NCBI GenBank assembly: GCA_026413225.1
Contig: CM048572.1
Span: forward strand, 1,488,001-1,552,000
DNA length: 64,000 bases
Source of the DNA: Otis tarda
Lineage: Eukaryota; Chordata; Aves; Otidiformes; Otididae
Direction: 5' to 3'
Part shown: positions 10,563 through 23,755 of the stretch, one piece after another
How the letters are laid out: the number at the start of each line of letters is the position of its first letter
Numbering within the stretch: the first letter of the stretch is position 1
The notes under the pieces: model-generated
The model's input: the letters and a program-made list of their open reading frames with translations, nothing else
What the model was told of the DNA's origin: nothing
The model's database searches: none
Translations under genes and position numbers: made by a program

Positions 10563-13192
10563 ACCGTCCACTCGCTGCCCCTCTTTCGCCCACGGCTTTC
10601 GGTCACTGCGTGGCGTGCGCCTCTTCCTAGGCACCGGCTGGCAGTGGGCTGGGGGTGACCTCGCTGGGCCCGGCGGCCGGCACTGGGCTGCAGGCAAGCG
10701 GCCTCGCTCCTCGCGCTCGTGCTGACCTTCCGACGCTTCGGACGCTGCCTCGCACCCGGGCCATTCGGGTATCCGTGGTCTGAGAGGCTTGAGCCCCAGT
10801 TCACCGACCTCGCTGCCGAGCAGGGCCGCCCAAGAGAGCAGAGGTGTTCTGGAGCCGAGCGGCGGCCGTTTCCAAAACCTAGCGCCGCGGCCGCCGTGCG
10901 CCTCCGGCTCCCCACCTCGAGCGTCGGGGTCAGGCCTGAGGGAGGAGCGCAGCTGTCGGGGTGGTTTGCTCATCGCTCTGCCCCGGCGCTTTTGCAAATG
11001 GAGAGCTTGACGTTCCGGGGGAGAGGCTTCATTCTCTAAGGAAAATGGAAATATACAGATTTTTTTTTTCCTTCCTGTAGCAGATTCAGCAAAAGTGCAG
11101 CTGCCTTCACAGCCCTGAATACAGAATTGACCATTCAGTTCATCCCTAAGGGGAAATGACCGGGCGGAGAGGAACAACGAGCCCCACAGTGCTCTCCGCA
11201 CCCTCCGAAGTCTGTCTCAGCCCAGGCGTTTTCCTCTCCCGAGTTTCAAGGGTGCCTGGCTCCCTTCGCAGGGCAATGGAGGCGACCCGCGGGCTTTCAA
11301 AACCCCTCTTAAAATGCCTCTCAGCTTCCAAATGATTTTTCTTCCCAAATTGAAATGGGGTCAGTTGTTCGTTGGTGACTGAGACTGGGGCCCAGAGGCG
11401 TGGGGACAAAAGACAGCGGGAGCTGAGCTGAGGTAAGCTGGGCTTACCTCAAAAGGCCCCGTGCCGCCGCGGAGGCCCAAGTGCATTTCGGTCTGCCAAG
11501 GGCAAGAAGGCTTCTGCATCCCAGCGGCGGGACAGGTCGGTCATGAATCTGTTGGCTTTGAGGGGCAACATCTTGTCCGTCGTCCTGCCCTCCCAAGCCG
11601 TACGTCGGCCCCAGCTGCCGGGAGGAAGCGAAGAGGAAGGCACGGATGATGCTGTTTGTTGCTGATTTCACCAGCAGTGGACGTGTGCTCCTCAGAAACG
11701 CCACTCGCTGCCCCAGGAAGCCTACAGCAGGGACGGAGAGCAGCCTGCGCAGGCCGGCACGCTCCCCCGTTGTGCTTTTAGCGAGCACTCAGCGAAGCCC
11801 ATGCGGAGGAACGAGATGGTGGGATAAGGAGCGATATAGGGGATGGAGGGCAAGCGGGGAGGTCTGTCTGCGCAACAGCCCCGGCCCTCGCCCCTCAGGC
11901 GAACAGGAGTCAGAGGGGACGGGGACGCAGGCGGGAAAGCCACGGGCAGCCCCAGAGGCTTTTCCAAGCGAAGACAAACTGCTCCCACTCCTGGTGCGAG
12001 GGAGGGGACGCCATGGGGTGACATGTCCAAGGGGAATGTGTCAAAAGGGAAAATCTCTCCAGGAACCGGCGCAATGAGTGTTCGTTAACATGGCTGCTGT
12101 TGTCAGGCCAGGGAAACACGCATAGCAGTAACCAGCCGGCGACGTACTTGAGCCCAGACAAATATTTTAGCTGGAGGCATTAATATGGAAGGCTTTCTCT
12201 GGAAGCAGCGCACGGAGAGAACGCGTGGGACTCGGGCGTCGCTGGGACGAGGGAACTAAGGCGGTGCAGAGCGGCGCGGCACGGAGGCCTTGTCTGCTCG
12301 GGAGAGATGAGGGAAGGCTCTGGCGAGGGTGACGAACGCTGGAGTGGGGCTGAGGGGCTAGACCTCTGCCAGGAAACGTCAGCCAGGCTGGCTGATTTTT
12401 CTTTTTTTTTTTTTTTGGAAAGAAAGAGACGAGTCTGGCACAGCGCAGTAGATCTGAGAGTCGCCATAGAGATAGCGGTTGGAGTTCGTGGGTGGTGGAG
12501 ATTACCCAGCGATAACGTGGGAAAGGAGAAGGGAAAGGGCTGAAGGACAGGATGCTGTGGGCATCCAGCAGAAGAGGGAGGCGGCGTAAAGAAGAGGCAG
12601 AGAAGCAGAGATGAGAAAGGCAGGCAGAAAACCAGGGAAGGAGATTGCGGAAGCTCAGAAGGACCAGCTTTCTTAGCTGGTGTGGCTGGGTGTGTGGAGA
12701 CCAGGAGAAAGATCAAAGACAAAGGCTGAGTGTAGCTTTGAAGCCATGGTGAGAAACCTGGACGCAGGGCTCTGCGCTGAGGGAGTGGAACAGCGTGAGT
12801 GCAGAGGTGGAGGAGGAGAAGGAGAAGGCCTGGGGAGCGCGGGCGGCAACCTGAGGGGATTTCTCCAGGCTGAGAGATGCTCTTGCCTGAGGGGCCCTGG
12901 CACAGCTCAGGGAGAGAGCAGAGCAGGGAAGAGGGAGGGTGCGAGGGGGCTGTCCCCATGGGAGGTGGGGATGGGGCTGCCAGGAGAAACAGAGGGATCC
13001 AGGAGAGTCCTGCTGAGGTGGCACAGGAGATCTGCCTCCACAGAGCAGCAGGAGAGGACAAGTGAGGATCTCCTACATCCCTTAGGAAGACAGCAGCAGG
13101 ATGCTGTGTGGGAGGTCAATTCACTGAGAGGAACAGAGTCATTCAGGGAGGAGAAGGCAGAACCAAATTTGAACGGAGCTGTTTTGAGTCCA
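10563..13192. other. No gene seen; CpG patches and palindromic donor
   Basis: CpG-rich over 10690-10960 and 11450-11800, with a T run at 12402-12416. From 12300 to 13190 the plus strand is purine-rich and unique. No coding similarity. Confidence 0.5.
11430..11450. promoter_or_regulatory. Perfect palindrome forming splice donors on both strands
   Basis: GAGGTAAGC, TGG, GCTTACCTC: nine-base perfect arms around a three-base loop. Each arm is a near-ideal 5' splice site (GAG followed by GTAAGC), one on each strand. Whether either is used cannot be told from sequence. CpG-rich sequence on the right (11451-11800) would be the exon side for the minus-strand donor. Confidence 0.4.
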
Positions 13193-13671
13193 TGTCCTGG
13201 TTCTGGCTGGGACAGAGTTAGTTCTCACCAGAGCTGGGAGAGGAGCTGGAGCTGGTGGCCCCTGTGGCTGGGGACGCAACTGGGGTAGGTCACAAATGAG
13301 CCCACAGCTGGGCCAGGTTACCCAAACTGGCCCAAGAGCTGTTCCATCCCATGGGCCATCTGCTCAGGGTATCCAGTGGGGAGGGTGCTGGGGGGAGGGT
13401 GCTGGTGCTCAGGAGGGGGATGGGCACCAGGATCCCCTGTGAGCTCCGGTACTGGAAATGACGTGCTTGAGTGTATTCTGTTACTGGTTTTGGCTTCCAT
13501 CTCTGTTTTGTTTTCCTGTGTTGTTCTCTTAAACTGTTTTTATGTCAACCCAGGAGTTCTGCCTCCTTTTCTTTCCTGAGTCTGCTCCCCATCCCACTGG
13601 GGGGTGGTGAGGGGGGAGTGAGCGAGCGGTTGTGTGGTATTTTAGCTGCTGAGTGGGGATGAACCACGACA
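13193..13671 (+). mobile_element. Solo LTR of an avian endogenous retrovirus
   Basis: About 479 bp starting TGTCCTGGTTCTGGCTGGGA and ending GATGAACCACGACA, so it has TG...CA termini. Internal landmarks typical of a common avian LTR family include GTTCCATCCCATGGGCCATC, a T-rich run before CTTAAACTGTTTTTATGTCA, and CCCATCCCACTGGGG, then GAGTGAGCGAGCGG near the end. There is no adjoining gag, pol or env sequence and no second LTR, so it is a solo LTR left by recombination. I could not see a clear target-site duplication (flanks GTCCA and GCTGA). Confidence 0.88.
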
Positions 13672-16600
13672 GCTGAAGAGTCAGTTTGAGTCTGGGACTT
13701 GCACTATGGCACTGTGTGACTGACGCGCACTTGGAGCGCGTGAGAAGAGAAGCCACCCAGGGCACGCAGCGGCCCTTCTCTTTCAGGTTTCCCCTCCTGG
13801 AAGTTTAGCTGGTGAGTGGCTCTGCAGCCCACAGGACAGCCTCTGAATGTAGCGTGCAACTCTCTGCTGTTGTCATAGATGCCACTGAAGGTTTCGGTCA
13901 CACCAGACCCAACGTTCACTGCCAACAGGAGAAAGGACCCAGCCAGGCTCTGCGTGGGAAGCGAGCAGAGCTGGGGAGGGGCTGGAGGACGACCCATGGC
14001 GAGGGAGGCCAGAGGAGGTGGCGGTGTGGAGTGACGGCTGCAGTGCACAAAGCAGCACGGGGGCTGTTGGGTCCACAGGACCCTGAGACAAGCCACCATG
14101 ACTGACTTAGGTGCTGGGAGCAGGGAAGAGACATGGTGAACCCGGGTGGAGGCATTGCAGGGGAGCAGCTGGTCATGGGCGGGGGCCCAGCCCCAGTGCT
14201 CTCGGACACATGGAGGGACAGAAAAGGGGAGATGCGCTGAGCACGGGGTGGATTGACGTTCCCTGGGCTCATGAAGCTCTGAGCCGATGGGGCTCTTCCA
14301 GCGAGATCCTACAACCCCCCGCGGGTTCAGGGTGCTGCAGGTTCCTCTGGAGACCACTGAGGGGGGAAAGGCCAGGAAATCTGCAGGGGGCTGTAAAACA
14401 TCAGAGGTGCATGCGCGGCACGGTGCATCGCTCCTGCACCTCCCAGCTCGGCAGAGAGCCGGCCCGGTTTGCTTGGATCTGCTGTCAATGAATCACTCGG
14501 GAGTCAACTCTTCTCCTCTCTGCTCCAGCAGAAATCAAACGCTGGTGGGTAACAGCCTGCTAAGTCAGCCACAGCCCAAAACCTCAGCCCCGCTCTTCCC
14601 GTGCTCACAGAAAATGTCCTCAGCCCCCGCCGTGGGCTTGGCGGCAGTTCTTACAAAGCCTGTTTCACCAAGGAGGAACGGCCCCTCAGCCTCTTTATCA
14701 CGACATTCCTCCTAACCAGGGAATGGCTCGTTCCAGGCGATGTGGCCGTGCCGGAGGCTTGCAGTCCAAGTTCTCCCTGGGGACAGACGGGGTGGTTATT
14801 TCCTGGGCGCCTACAGGCAGGTTAAGGGTCTCTTACCCTGCCCAAACAAGCTGGAGACCATCAGCACATCTGAGGAGAGAGACATTCCATGTAGACAAGG
14901 TGCATCACCTGAAGTTGATGATATCTTGGAATAAAAAATATCCTGTGCCCTACCTCAGAGAGGGCACACCAAGAACTGAATACCTGGAAGGGTGAAATAA
15001 GTGGGCTGAACTCAATCAGACCTCTCTCACGTTTGCCGTGCACCAAATTCAGTTCAGTACACAATGAGGGCCAAGAGTGTGAGCCCATACCTGGTTGTCT
15101 GAGGGGATGCCAGGGAAGAAGGCTGAGGAGTAATGGGATAAAACTGAAGGAAAGAGCTCAGCAAGGTTCAGAAAGAAGCTTAGGCACTTAGGGAGAAGAG
15201 GAGCATCTGCAGCCACCTTAGGCCCGGGAGGGAAGCAGACGAGGGCCAGCAGACCTCCTGCTGCAGACCAAGAGCTTCTGGCCGGCTGGGATCCAGCCCC
15301 CCGGGGCGGGACTGCACGGTTAAGCATGTTAAGAGCATATGATGATTTCCTTGGGAGTGTTTGCCATGAGCAAACATACATCTTTGGACCACACAGGCCA
15401 TCGGTGTGCTCCGCGGTGACTGTTTTTACTGCAGGAAACCACGGCTTGGGCACTGGGGCACGGTTCACGACGCTGTCCAGCTGCTCCCTGGGAGATACCG
15501 GAGTGTTTAGTACCTGCAAAGCGCTGGGCAATGTTCTGTGAGAAGGGAGCCTGTGCCAGGAAAGGCAGAGGGAGATGAACAGGGCAGCCTCAGCCTTCCT
15601 TCCGTCACCCGGGAGCTCGTCTCGCAGCCGATGGGCGCCGGGGAGCGGCGGCTGCCCCAGCCCCTTCTGCCAGGCCCGGGCAGGGGAGCCCAGAGGTTGG
15701 AGGGCTGCACAGTGGGGAGTGTGCTGCGTCCCTCCGCGCATCCGGCCCGTGGCGTGGCCCGGGGCTTTGCTCCCAGAGAGCTGGCGCTCGCTGCTCTCCT
15801 CTGCGCCAGCCCGGCTGAAGGGCTCGAGGGCAGGTGCTGCCAGCGAGAACGGACAAAACGCTGCTTGGCGAAGAGTGCGGTGAGTCAGTCAGCGAATTCA
15901 AGGCAAGAATCTCTTCCAGAAGGGGAAGATAAAGAAGGAAGCTGCTTGCTTTGTGAGGATGAGGCCAGGGAGGCTGTACGGCAGAGCTGCGCAAGCGTCT
16001 CCGTGCTCCCTGCCTCCGGCTGCGTTTTGTTCCCACGGGCCGCGGCTGTGAGCTCCCCTTTGCCCGCTGAACGAGGGGCCGGGTCCTCAGGCTGCGGGAC
16101 GTCCTGGGCTTGACCCGCGGAGAGCAGCCGGGGCTCTGTTCAGCCGGGGAGCAGACTGCAGTTTCAGAGCATCCTACCGGCTCCGATACCAAATCTCATT
16201 CCCGCATCATTGTACCTTCAGTCTCCGCTACTCCGGCAGTGCTGGGGTCCCAGGTCAGCCGCTCTGCCTTGGTTCCCACCGAGCCGAACTGCAAACTTTG
16301 CCACCATCGAGTGCCTGCGCGGGGAGCAGTGAGGTGGCCCTTTCTGAGGCTTTAAATACGGCAGCCAGGATGGACGCTGGGTACCTACATCTCACAATCG
16401 AGATCATTCTCTAGATGCTTGTTGCTTGGCAGCCAAAGGCTTAGAAATGTCAATTTCTAATTAAAAACATGCACCCAAAATCTACACACCCTCCCCAAAA
16501 CCCGGTATTTTTATACCCTGCTCTCAGCTGCAGTGGGCACGGTAATAGCTCTCAGCGTGCGAACACCCAGGAACGAGCTGAGCTTCTGCCAGGGAGGATG

Positions 16601-17329
16601 CAGGTGAGAGAATGCACTGGCTAAGCAGAAGTGCATTCAATTAAAAAAAAAATAGAAGCAACCTGATAAGAAGGGAGATTGAGGATGTGACCCAGAAATA
16701 GAAATGAGGAAGGCTTCACAGGGAGGGCACAGCAAAGCCAGAGTGCTAACCGCAAAAACGACAGCAGTGTAAGGTTGCTTTCCCACGCGAGGTGTCACTG
16801 CCGGGGTCTGGGCCCGGGGACAGGCTGCAGGGAAGGGCTGGCAGCCTGGCTTTGCCAGGACAGAGCCCACGCCCAGCGCCAGCCAGCAGCATCCCCGTCC
16901 CTGGGGTACCCGTGTCGTCTCACCAGCCAGGACCCTGTGCCGATGGCTGGTCAACGCTTGCTGAAGATGGGATTTCCTTCCAGGAACTGGGGTTTGCAAC
17001 ACCTGGAAGCTGGGTCTAAGGGTGTGCTGACGTCCGAGCTAACGGGGCTTTCGCCCAGCCCGGTTCCTGGTTCTGCCCGGGCAGGGGACGCAGCAAACCC
17101 AGACCCCTGTGGCACCGGTCCCCTGGCAGAAGCAGGAGATAACCCCACGGTGAAGTCTAAGCATGAAAAAAAATCAGCCTCGCTGAAAAGTACAATAAGA
17201 TAAATTACTATTTTCTTAAATCCATGTCATCGGATTACAGATTTGGAGAAGTTAAAAACAATAATTCTTGGCAGTTGTATTTGCTTTCCTGTATACGAAC
17301 CTTTAGAGTTTGTATTGCTAAGCTCTCGC

Positions 17330-17570
17330 TACACGGGGATCACGCCCAGGGCACGGAGAGCGGACAGGCGCTGAGGCTCCCCGGCAGTGCGGCTCCGGGC
17401 GGTCGGGTTGCGGGACCTTACCAATATTTCCAGCTGCTGCAAAATGCCCGGCAACGTCCCGAGCGGCCGCGCTGGGGGGCGGGCAGTGGCACTGGACCCC
17501 GCCGCGGGCAGAGCTGGCCCCGCCGCCGGGCTGCGGAGAGCAGGGCTGCTCGGAGCAAGCTGCCTCCCTG
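17330..17570. promoter_or_regulatory. Small CpG-rich segment
   Basis: A 240-bp CpG cluster (AACGTCCCGAGCGGCCGCGC and CCCGCCGCGGGCAG) between AT-rich flanks on both sides. It could be a short orphan island or promoter. No exon is identified. Confidence 0.28.
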
Positions 17571-18039
17571 GAAAATGTGTTTTATTTTTGGACAAAAGTT
17601 TGCAGAACCTCTTTTTAGCATTTTCTCACAGAATAATTCTGGGTTTCTGCTTCTAACTGACATTCAGTTTCAGCATCTGAGCTAGGGATAAAATGAATAT
17701 TTTTGCAACCTGACTGAATTCAAACCAAAACGCTCAGAAATGACGAAACCGCCATCCGCGGAGCCAGGCAGAGGTGGGCAGGCGCTCATGGCTGTGGAGC
17801 TGTGCTCGCCCAGCTCGGACCAGAGAACCGTTTCGGAACCGGACTGCTGGCCGTCCCTCTCCGCTTGCCCTGGATGCCAGGCTCGGCGCACGCCCTGGGG
17901 CAGGGGCTCTGGCTGTTTTGGGGATGTTTTACCACGGCGAGTAGCCTCGGCGCTGGGCTAGACTTCTCCGTCACGGTGCCTGCCTCCCTTCATGCTGTAT
18001 TCAGCTGGTCCCCGAAGATGTTTGACTGACAGGCCGTAC

Positions 18040-18440
18040 CTAACACATTTTCTTTTAGCTTTTCTGGTTACCTTGTAAAAGACATTCTTATAAAAAGGAC
18101 TTTGATGCCTTATTCTCCTCAGGTGGAGTAAGCAACCCTGAGACAGGGGGCAGTGCGAGTTGTTTCCTCTCATAGATGACACCGAGAACAACACGGTTTT
18201 GTTTTCCTGGGGGGATGGAGAGTCTTATGTCATGTATGCTGTAACATCACCCTCTCACTGTGAGGTGAAAATGTTCAATGATTTAACAGTGGGACCCTTT
18301 TGACCATCATGCACACAACAGAAAAGCTTAATTCGTTACTACAGAATAATTAAACCCCGTATTCCTGGTTCAAATACACAACTGCTGTACAAATGACCTA
18401 TCTGATGCACTATCAGCAGAAATCCCCTTCGCTGGCTCCG
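18040..18440. other. AT-rich unique block
   Basis: About 400 bp of low-CpG unique DNA (for example GTTCAATGATTTAACAGTGG, then a run of AT-rich words to 18420). There is no open frame of note and no repeat similarity. It may be a conserved element or simply an AT-rich segment. Confidence 0.22.
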
Positions 18441-19050
18441 TCCCATCAGCACGTGGTGGCCCAAGAGGCGAGGGCACGGCGGGTGGTGGTGAGCGTCGCG
18501 CCATGCCGGGCACGGTGGCGAGCAGAGCGCAGAGCCGGGGTGCCTCCGGCCTGGGACGCTCGTGGGGCTGCGTCCTGCGTTTGCTCCGCTCTCATCCTCC
18601 AGTATCTTCCGGCCTTTCTAAAATCTCCAATTCCCATCTCCAGACACCGCTCCTGGCCAAAGCAAAGACAACAAAAATCAAGTTTTGCTTCCCCTTTCGC
18701 AGGTTTCTTTTCTGGGAAAGCAGAGCCAGGGCAAGAGAAAGGCTTTCAGCTGGAAAGACGGGAACTGCAGCTTCCGGGTACGCGTCAGGTTGAGTTCCCC
18801 CAGGAAATGCCGGATTTCTAGCAAACACAACATGCAACATGTGGGATCGCTGAGCTGTCACAGAGCAATTAGCTTAATACCAGCGTGGAGGAGAATCTAG
18901 GAACGTTACGAGGCGTTCTGTGAAACGGATGGAGAGGTGCCCCTGGCTGGAGGTGCCTGGCGCAGGGTGGGAGCGCGCGGCTGGTTTGGAGGTGCAGCAT
19001 CAGCAGCCCGTAGGCTACAGTTAATTATCTAAAAAAGTCAGCTGTAAGCG

Positions 19051-19100
19051 TCATAAAAGCCTATAAAAGCTTTATAAAAGCCTAATAGAAATAGAAATAG
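19051..19100. repeat. ATAAAAGC and GAAATA short repeats
   Basis: Three spaced copies of ATAAAAGC with intervening CT-rich bases, followed by AATAGAAATAGAAATAG. It lies in an AT-rich block of otherwise unique sequence. Confidence 0.75.
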
Positions 19101-21439
19101 CGGTGCTTTGTTTTTAAAATCACTTACAACACGCATCATTATTAGTCTTAATGATCTCCCTGCAGTGTGGAGACACCACTTTCTTGTTTTTTTTTTTTAT
19201 TTTTCAGACACAGACAGCACACAAGGCCCATTTTAGAGATGAAATAGAAAGGCCATTGTGAAATGCGGGGAAGGCGGTGATGTCTCAGGAGCTGAAAGCC
19301 TCCAAGCCCCCTCAGATGACACTCGGCCTGGGCGCGCAACACCCACGGAAGAAAGGAGATGGCAGAGCCGCCGTGAACACCGACTGCGGTGCCGCTGCCC
19401 CTCGGCGCGCACGGGAACCCGCCCTGGAGAGAGCTCGTGGTGTCTTACTCCAAACAAAGCCGATGGCGAGGTTCACGCCAACCCGAAGCGCTGCAGTGGA
19501 GCGGAGGTCGAGCCGCGAGATGCCGCAGGCGGAGACCAGGAAACTGCCTGAAAGAGAAATTAATGAGGGTTCAGCAATAGCGAGTGTGAACAATAAATAG
19601 ATGAACACAAATGAAATCCACAGGCAGGTTATTAAATATCTAGAAAGCAGATGTGGCTTGCGAAGTCCCTCAGCTGAAAACACTGAACCATGAGCCCAAC
19701 AGCCGATGCCCGGGAGCAATTTGGGGAGAAGCTGGGGCATCTCCGCACGCCAGGTACCCGAGGCAGGCAGGGACCTGCACGGTCAGCAGCGAGTGGTGGC
19801 GTGGGAGCAGCTGGGGCCATCACCAGCGTGGTGCGGGGCCATCACCTCATCCCGCGGTGCAGAGGCGGAGCCCTGCCTGTGCCCGGGGACACGCGGGACA
19901 GAGCCGCGCAGGGACGGAGCGGTGCAGGCGTGCCCTACGTGCTGTGCTCCCCTTTGTACCAAATCCATCCTTCTGAATCTTCGAATCACGCAGAAGCCCT
20001 TAAATCCACATCCTGCGTTCAAGGCATGGACACCGACTAAAGGCTAAAGCTGAAGGAAGCAAAGCCGATTTTTCTCAGTGGTGGTGCCGTGTTTAGTGAC
20101 ATACACATTTTCTTCGCTGACAGCCATTTTTTTTTCCTTTATCTTGCTACCTGTGTGGGACTGGGTGCACTAAAGGTGGCAGAGCCCACTGCTCCTCCTC
20201 TCCGATGGAGAAGCGGCGCCTGGTCCGAAGCCCGTGCAAGCTGGCAGAGGTGCTGTTTTGGGAGGGACACCGGCTGAGCCCAATAGCACTGTGCACTGGG
20301 GCACCCAGCAGGCACCATCCCTGGCACAGCCTCTGAGGGCACCGCGTTGGTGACCACGCGGGGCTTCCCCGGAGCTGAGCCCGCCGGGCTGGGATGCAGG
20401 TCTCTAGCTGGGCGAAGTGGCTGGAGCTGGCTGCCACAGCCCTTCTGTGCAGAGTCGGAAATGATCCCACAGGCGTTGCTTCACAGGCACAGAAATTGCT
20501 CCTGCCCCTCACAGGGCCCAGCATCCGTGCACTGTGAGAGTGGATCCCGCAGAAATTCCCGCCAGGATGGAGAACAGTCAGTTCATTATTTTAGCGTCAT
20601 TTCAAACACGGCGATGGGAAGCTGCTGTGCGGAGCATCCCTGCCGCTGTGAGCCCTGCTGAGGCCTCGCACCACCGCACGCGTCTGCCTCTTCGGGAGCT
20701 CCTGGTCTTGTGCCGGTGGGCTCTGGAGGCCGGGTTGCTCCGGTCTGACATCTCCACAGGGTTGGTCTCCTGCGACGCTGCAGCCCGGGAAGGAAGCTCT
20801 CTGGATCTTCAGGAGCCAGGACGAATGAATGCCAGGCGGATCACCCCAGGCTGCCCGCTGCCCTTCCACAGCGCGCGGGGTGGGAAAGGTGTCCTCTGAC
20901 AGGCTGCAGAGCTCAGGGTGCGCCCGGGATAACACCCAGCCTCCCAAAGGCGCTGGGCCGGAACGAGGAACAGAACTGGGGCCCAAGGGTAATGTCAGAG
21001 GCTGGTCGTGACTCCCTTAGATGCTGTTTTCTCTAATGGCATCGTCAGTCCATGGAGAATCCCAGTGCTCCCAGCAGCTTCCGGCTGCAGGAGCCCGTTC
21101 CCACACTGGGAGAGGAGCCAGCAGCACCCGCTCTGGCCCCGTGTGCCTGCCGCCCTCGTGAAGAGCATCAGCCCCAAGGCAGGAGGAAGCGGCACCGGTT
21201 TTCAGCTGCTCTGCAAGCGTTGAGGGCGAGGCGGTCGCAGCCCAGGCACAGTCGCCGGGCTCAGAGCGCAAAGGGGACGCGCTGCGCCGGGGGCCCAGGG
21301 CACGGCATTGCGCCGCTGCGGGCGGGAAGGTCTCCGGGCCTCGACCAGCCATGGGCAGGCAGGGGACAGCGAGAGGGGCGGCGACGAGCCATACCTGCCC
21401 GTGGCTGCAACTCGGAAACGGCGCTTGATAGGAAGCCGT

Positions 21440-22540
21440 CACATCTCAAAACTCGCGTTAATCCCAGCTCAGGGAAAAAACTACAAAATGAGCAATTCCG
21501 GAACAAATACAGTTCAGAAAACAAAAGTGTTTTAAAGTGTGTTTTAAAATAAAATACACAAGTAAAATGTAAAAGAAAATTTTCACCTCATGGTTTTCCC
21601 AGGGATGCAAACTGTATTTCTTCCCATTTCTGCCAGTCGCCGTGTCAGCCGCAGCTCTGTGTAACGGGCGGCAGGCGCGCGCTGCGGCAGGGCATCCCAG
21701 TCTCCCGTTATTTTGTTCGCTTTCCTGTGTTTGGTTTACATCATTCCGAGCAGCTTTTACTTAGCATCCACTGGAACATCTTATTTTCCAGATCAAAGTT
21801 CTTCTTTGTGTTTTAATGAAATACTTTGACACAATAGCTTTGTGTTAGTTTAAAATCATTATTTAATGTATTGAAAACTGCTGGTCCTCTAATTAGTACG
21901 CTGCGTGCTTTTCTTCCTATCTCGTTCAGAGTGTCAAAACATTTCACTGCGAAACAACTCTGTTAGGCTATGTCAGCGGTGCCTGTGTGCACTGTGATGT
22001 GTCTTTTGGTGCGGTGTACGCTGGACCACCGCATCAAAATAACGACGCCAGGGATGCAAAACTGGAATCAGAGCCTTGCCCCTGCGCTGGGGCAGCCGGG
22101 CGCTGCAGGTGGACCGTGCTCTCACTCGCCGCTGCTTTTACGTACACTTTGCCCAAATGCCTCCCTGTTTCTCCCCTTTTCTGACCCTCATCTGTCCATT
22201 CACTAATTTTCCTGTATATATTTCTCCACTCGCCTTTACACCTCTGTACGTCTCTTTTTTTTGCGCTCAGCGTGACCGACACACGCGATGACACAGGAGA
22301 TGCTCTCTGCCAGTCTCCTCACTCCTCGCTCTGAAAGCAAGGATCATCCTGTTTTTACAACAGATTTGCAAAACGCTGCAAATATTTTCATTAAAAATGG
22401 CCTGTTTCTCTAATCACTGCGGAAAGGATTAAAAAATATTTAAAGTTGTAAGCGTGATTTGGATTGTTCTTAGCATGGGAAGATCCATTTTGTGAATCTC
22501 AGAGAAAGGCTCAATTTTAAGAACAAAAATCTCAGAGGTG
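21440..22540. other. AT-rich unique block
   Basis: The longest AT-rich stretch in the left half, with TTTTAAAATAAAATACACAA near 21541 and an AT-rich run over 21720-21920. No CR1, LTR or coding similarity is seen. A GC-richer patch with frame-like sequence at 22010-22150 is not a recognised gene. Confidence 0.22.
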
Positions 22541-22831
22541 AAAAAACCAGTCTACCAGAAATTTTGGCTCTGCAAAGCTGGGATCCTCCGTGGTTCTACA
22601 CGTCTCAGCTCACAGCTCAGCACGACCCACTTCAGGAGCACGGGAGAGAAAAGTCTTCGGCTTTATTACTCAGGGACCGCACCGTCCCTCCGTGCAGACT
22701 GTGCCAAAGGCCGTCGCTCACAGTCCCGCACACGCCGAGCTGTGCTCTCCACTCTCAGTGACTCTTATTTATTGCACCACAGACGAGCCGTGAAAGGCTC
22801 TCTAACGCTTTTCCACCCACCGCTCGGCGCC

Positions 22832-22875
22832 GCACCTCTGTGTATCCAGCCGTGCACCTCTGTGTATCCAGCCAT
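22832..22875. repeat. 22-bp direct duplication
   Basis: GCACCTCTGTGTATCCAGCC occurs twice in tandem at 22832 and 22854, effectively identical over 20 bases. Confidence 0.9.
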
Positions 22876-23755
22876 GTGCTCGCCTGCCAGTTGCCTGCCT
22901 GAATCCGTCCGGCTGGTGATTCACCTCCCGCCAGCTCGCCCGGAGATTTGCCGGGGCCGCAGCCCCTCACCGAGCGAGGAACATTTTCTACGAGCATCTG
23001 CCTGAGAGACGGAGTTAATGGACAACTCCAATTCTATTATTCATCTTTTTTTTTGCTACTACTGTGTTGCAGGACAAGAGGGCTGCGGCAACGGACATCT
23101 GTAACTGGCTCTGACAGCCTAGAAAGGAGCTGCTGCGGAGGGACAGAGCTGCTTCGTGCTCGGTCCGGGCTCCTTGTCTCGCACACAGCTTACTTAATTC
23201 CAGCTGGTTCGGAAGGGTTTTGTCCAGCCAGCTGCCCTACAGCACAGGGCTGGACCTCCTGGAGCCAAAGTGGGAGCAGACTGGGAGAGAAGGGGTCGGC
23301 CGGCATGGGGAGGGTGGGCAGGGGAGGGCAGGGCACCTCCTGGCATCGGCACCTTCCCTGGGAAGCCGTCGTGCTGCCCGCCTGGTGTGAGCGTTAACCG
23401 GTCCATAGACTGTCCTGCGCTTCTTGTTTGTCTTCACAGATTCAGCTGTACTTTCTAGGCTTTCTTCTAGGAAAAAAAAAATTGAAGGGAACGGTCCCAT
23501 CAGAAAAGTCGAACACTATCCGGTGGCTGGGACCTGCTCCTGCAGTGTCCTTGGGGCACAGCTGGGGAGACGAGAAGGACAGGAACACAAGTCAGCAGTA
23601 GTACTCACTGTCTCACAGCGCCGGAGCTAGGCCAGCAAAGGAGCTGCCGCCCAGAAGGTTTAAAGCGTGCAAAGCGAAGGATCTGCCCGTACAAACGTGC
23701 AAGGGAATTGTGGACCTTGATAGGGCATCGTGCTGGCAAGGAGAATAAAGGGATT

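Larger units (their letters stand above)
13672..23755. other. Ten kilobases of unique DNA, no gene recognised
   Basis: GC-rich and AT-rich blocks alternate. AT-rich parts are near 14870-15070, 16380-16660, 17150-17330, 17570-17720, 18040-18440, 19000-19260 and 21440-22540. No CR1 or LTR copies interrupt it, which is unusual given the density of insertions to the right. It may be an intron or gene desert under constraint. Confidence 0.45.

Noticed and set aside
13672-14800. Retroviral internal region after the LTR at 13193
   Set aside because: No gag, pol or env-like peptides, primer-binding site or second LTR are seen. The LTR is solo.
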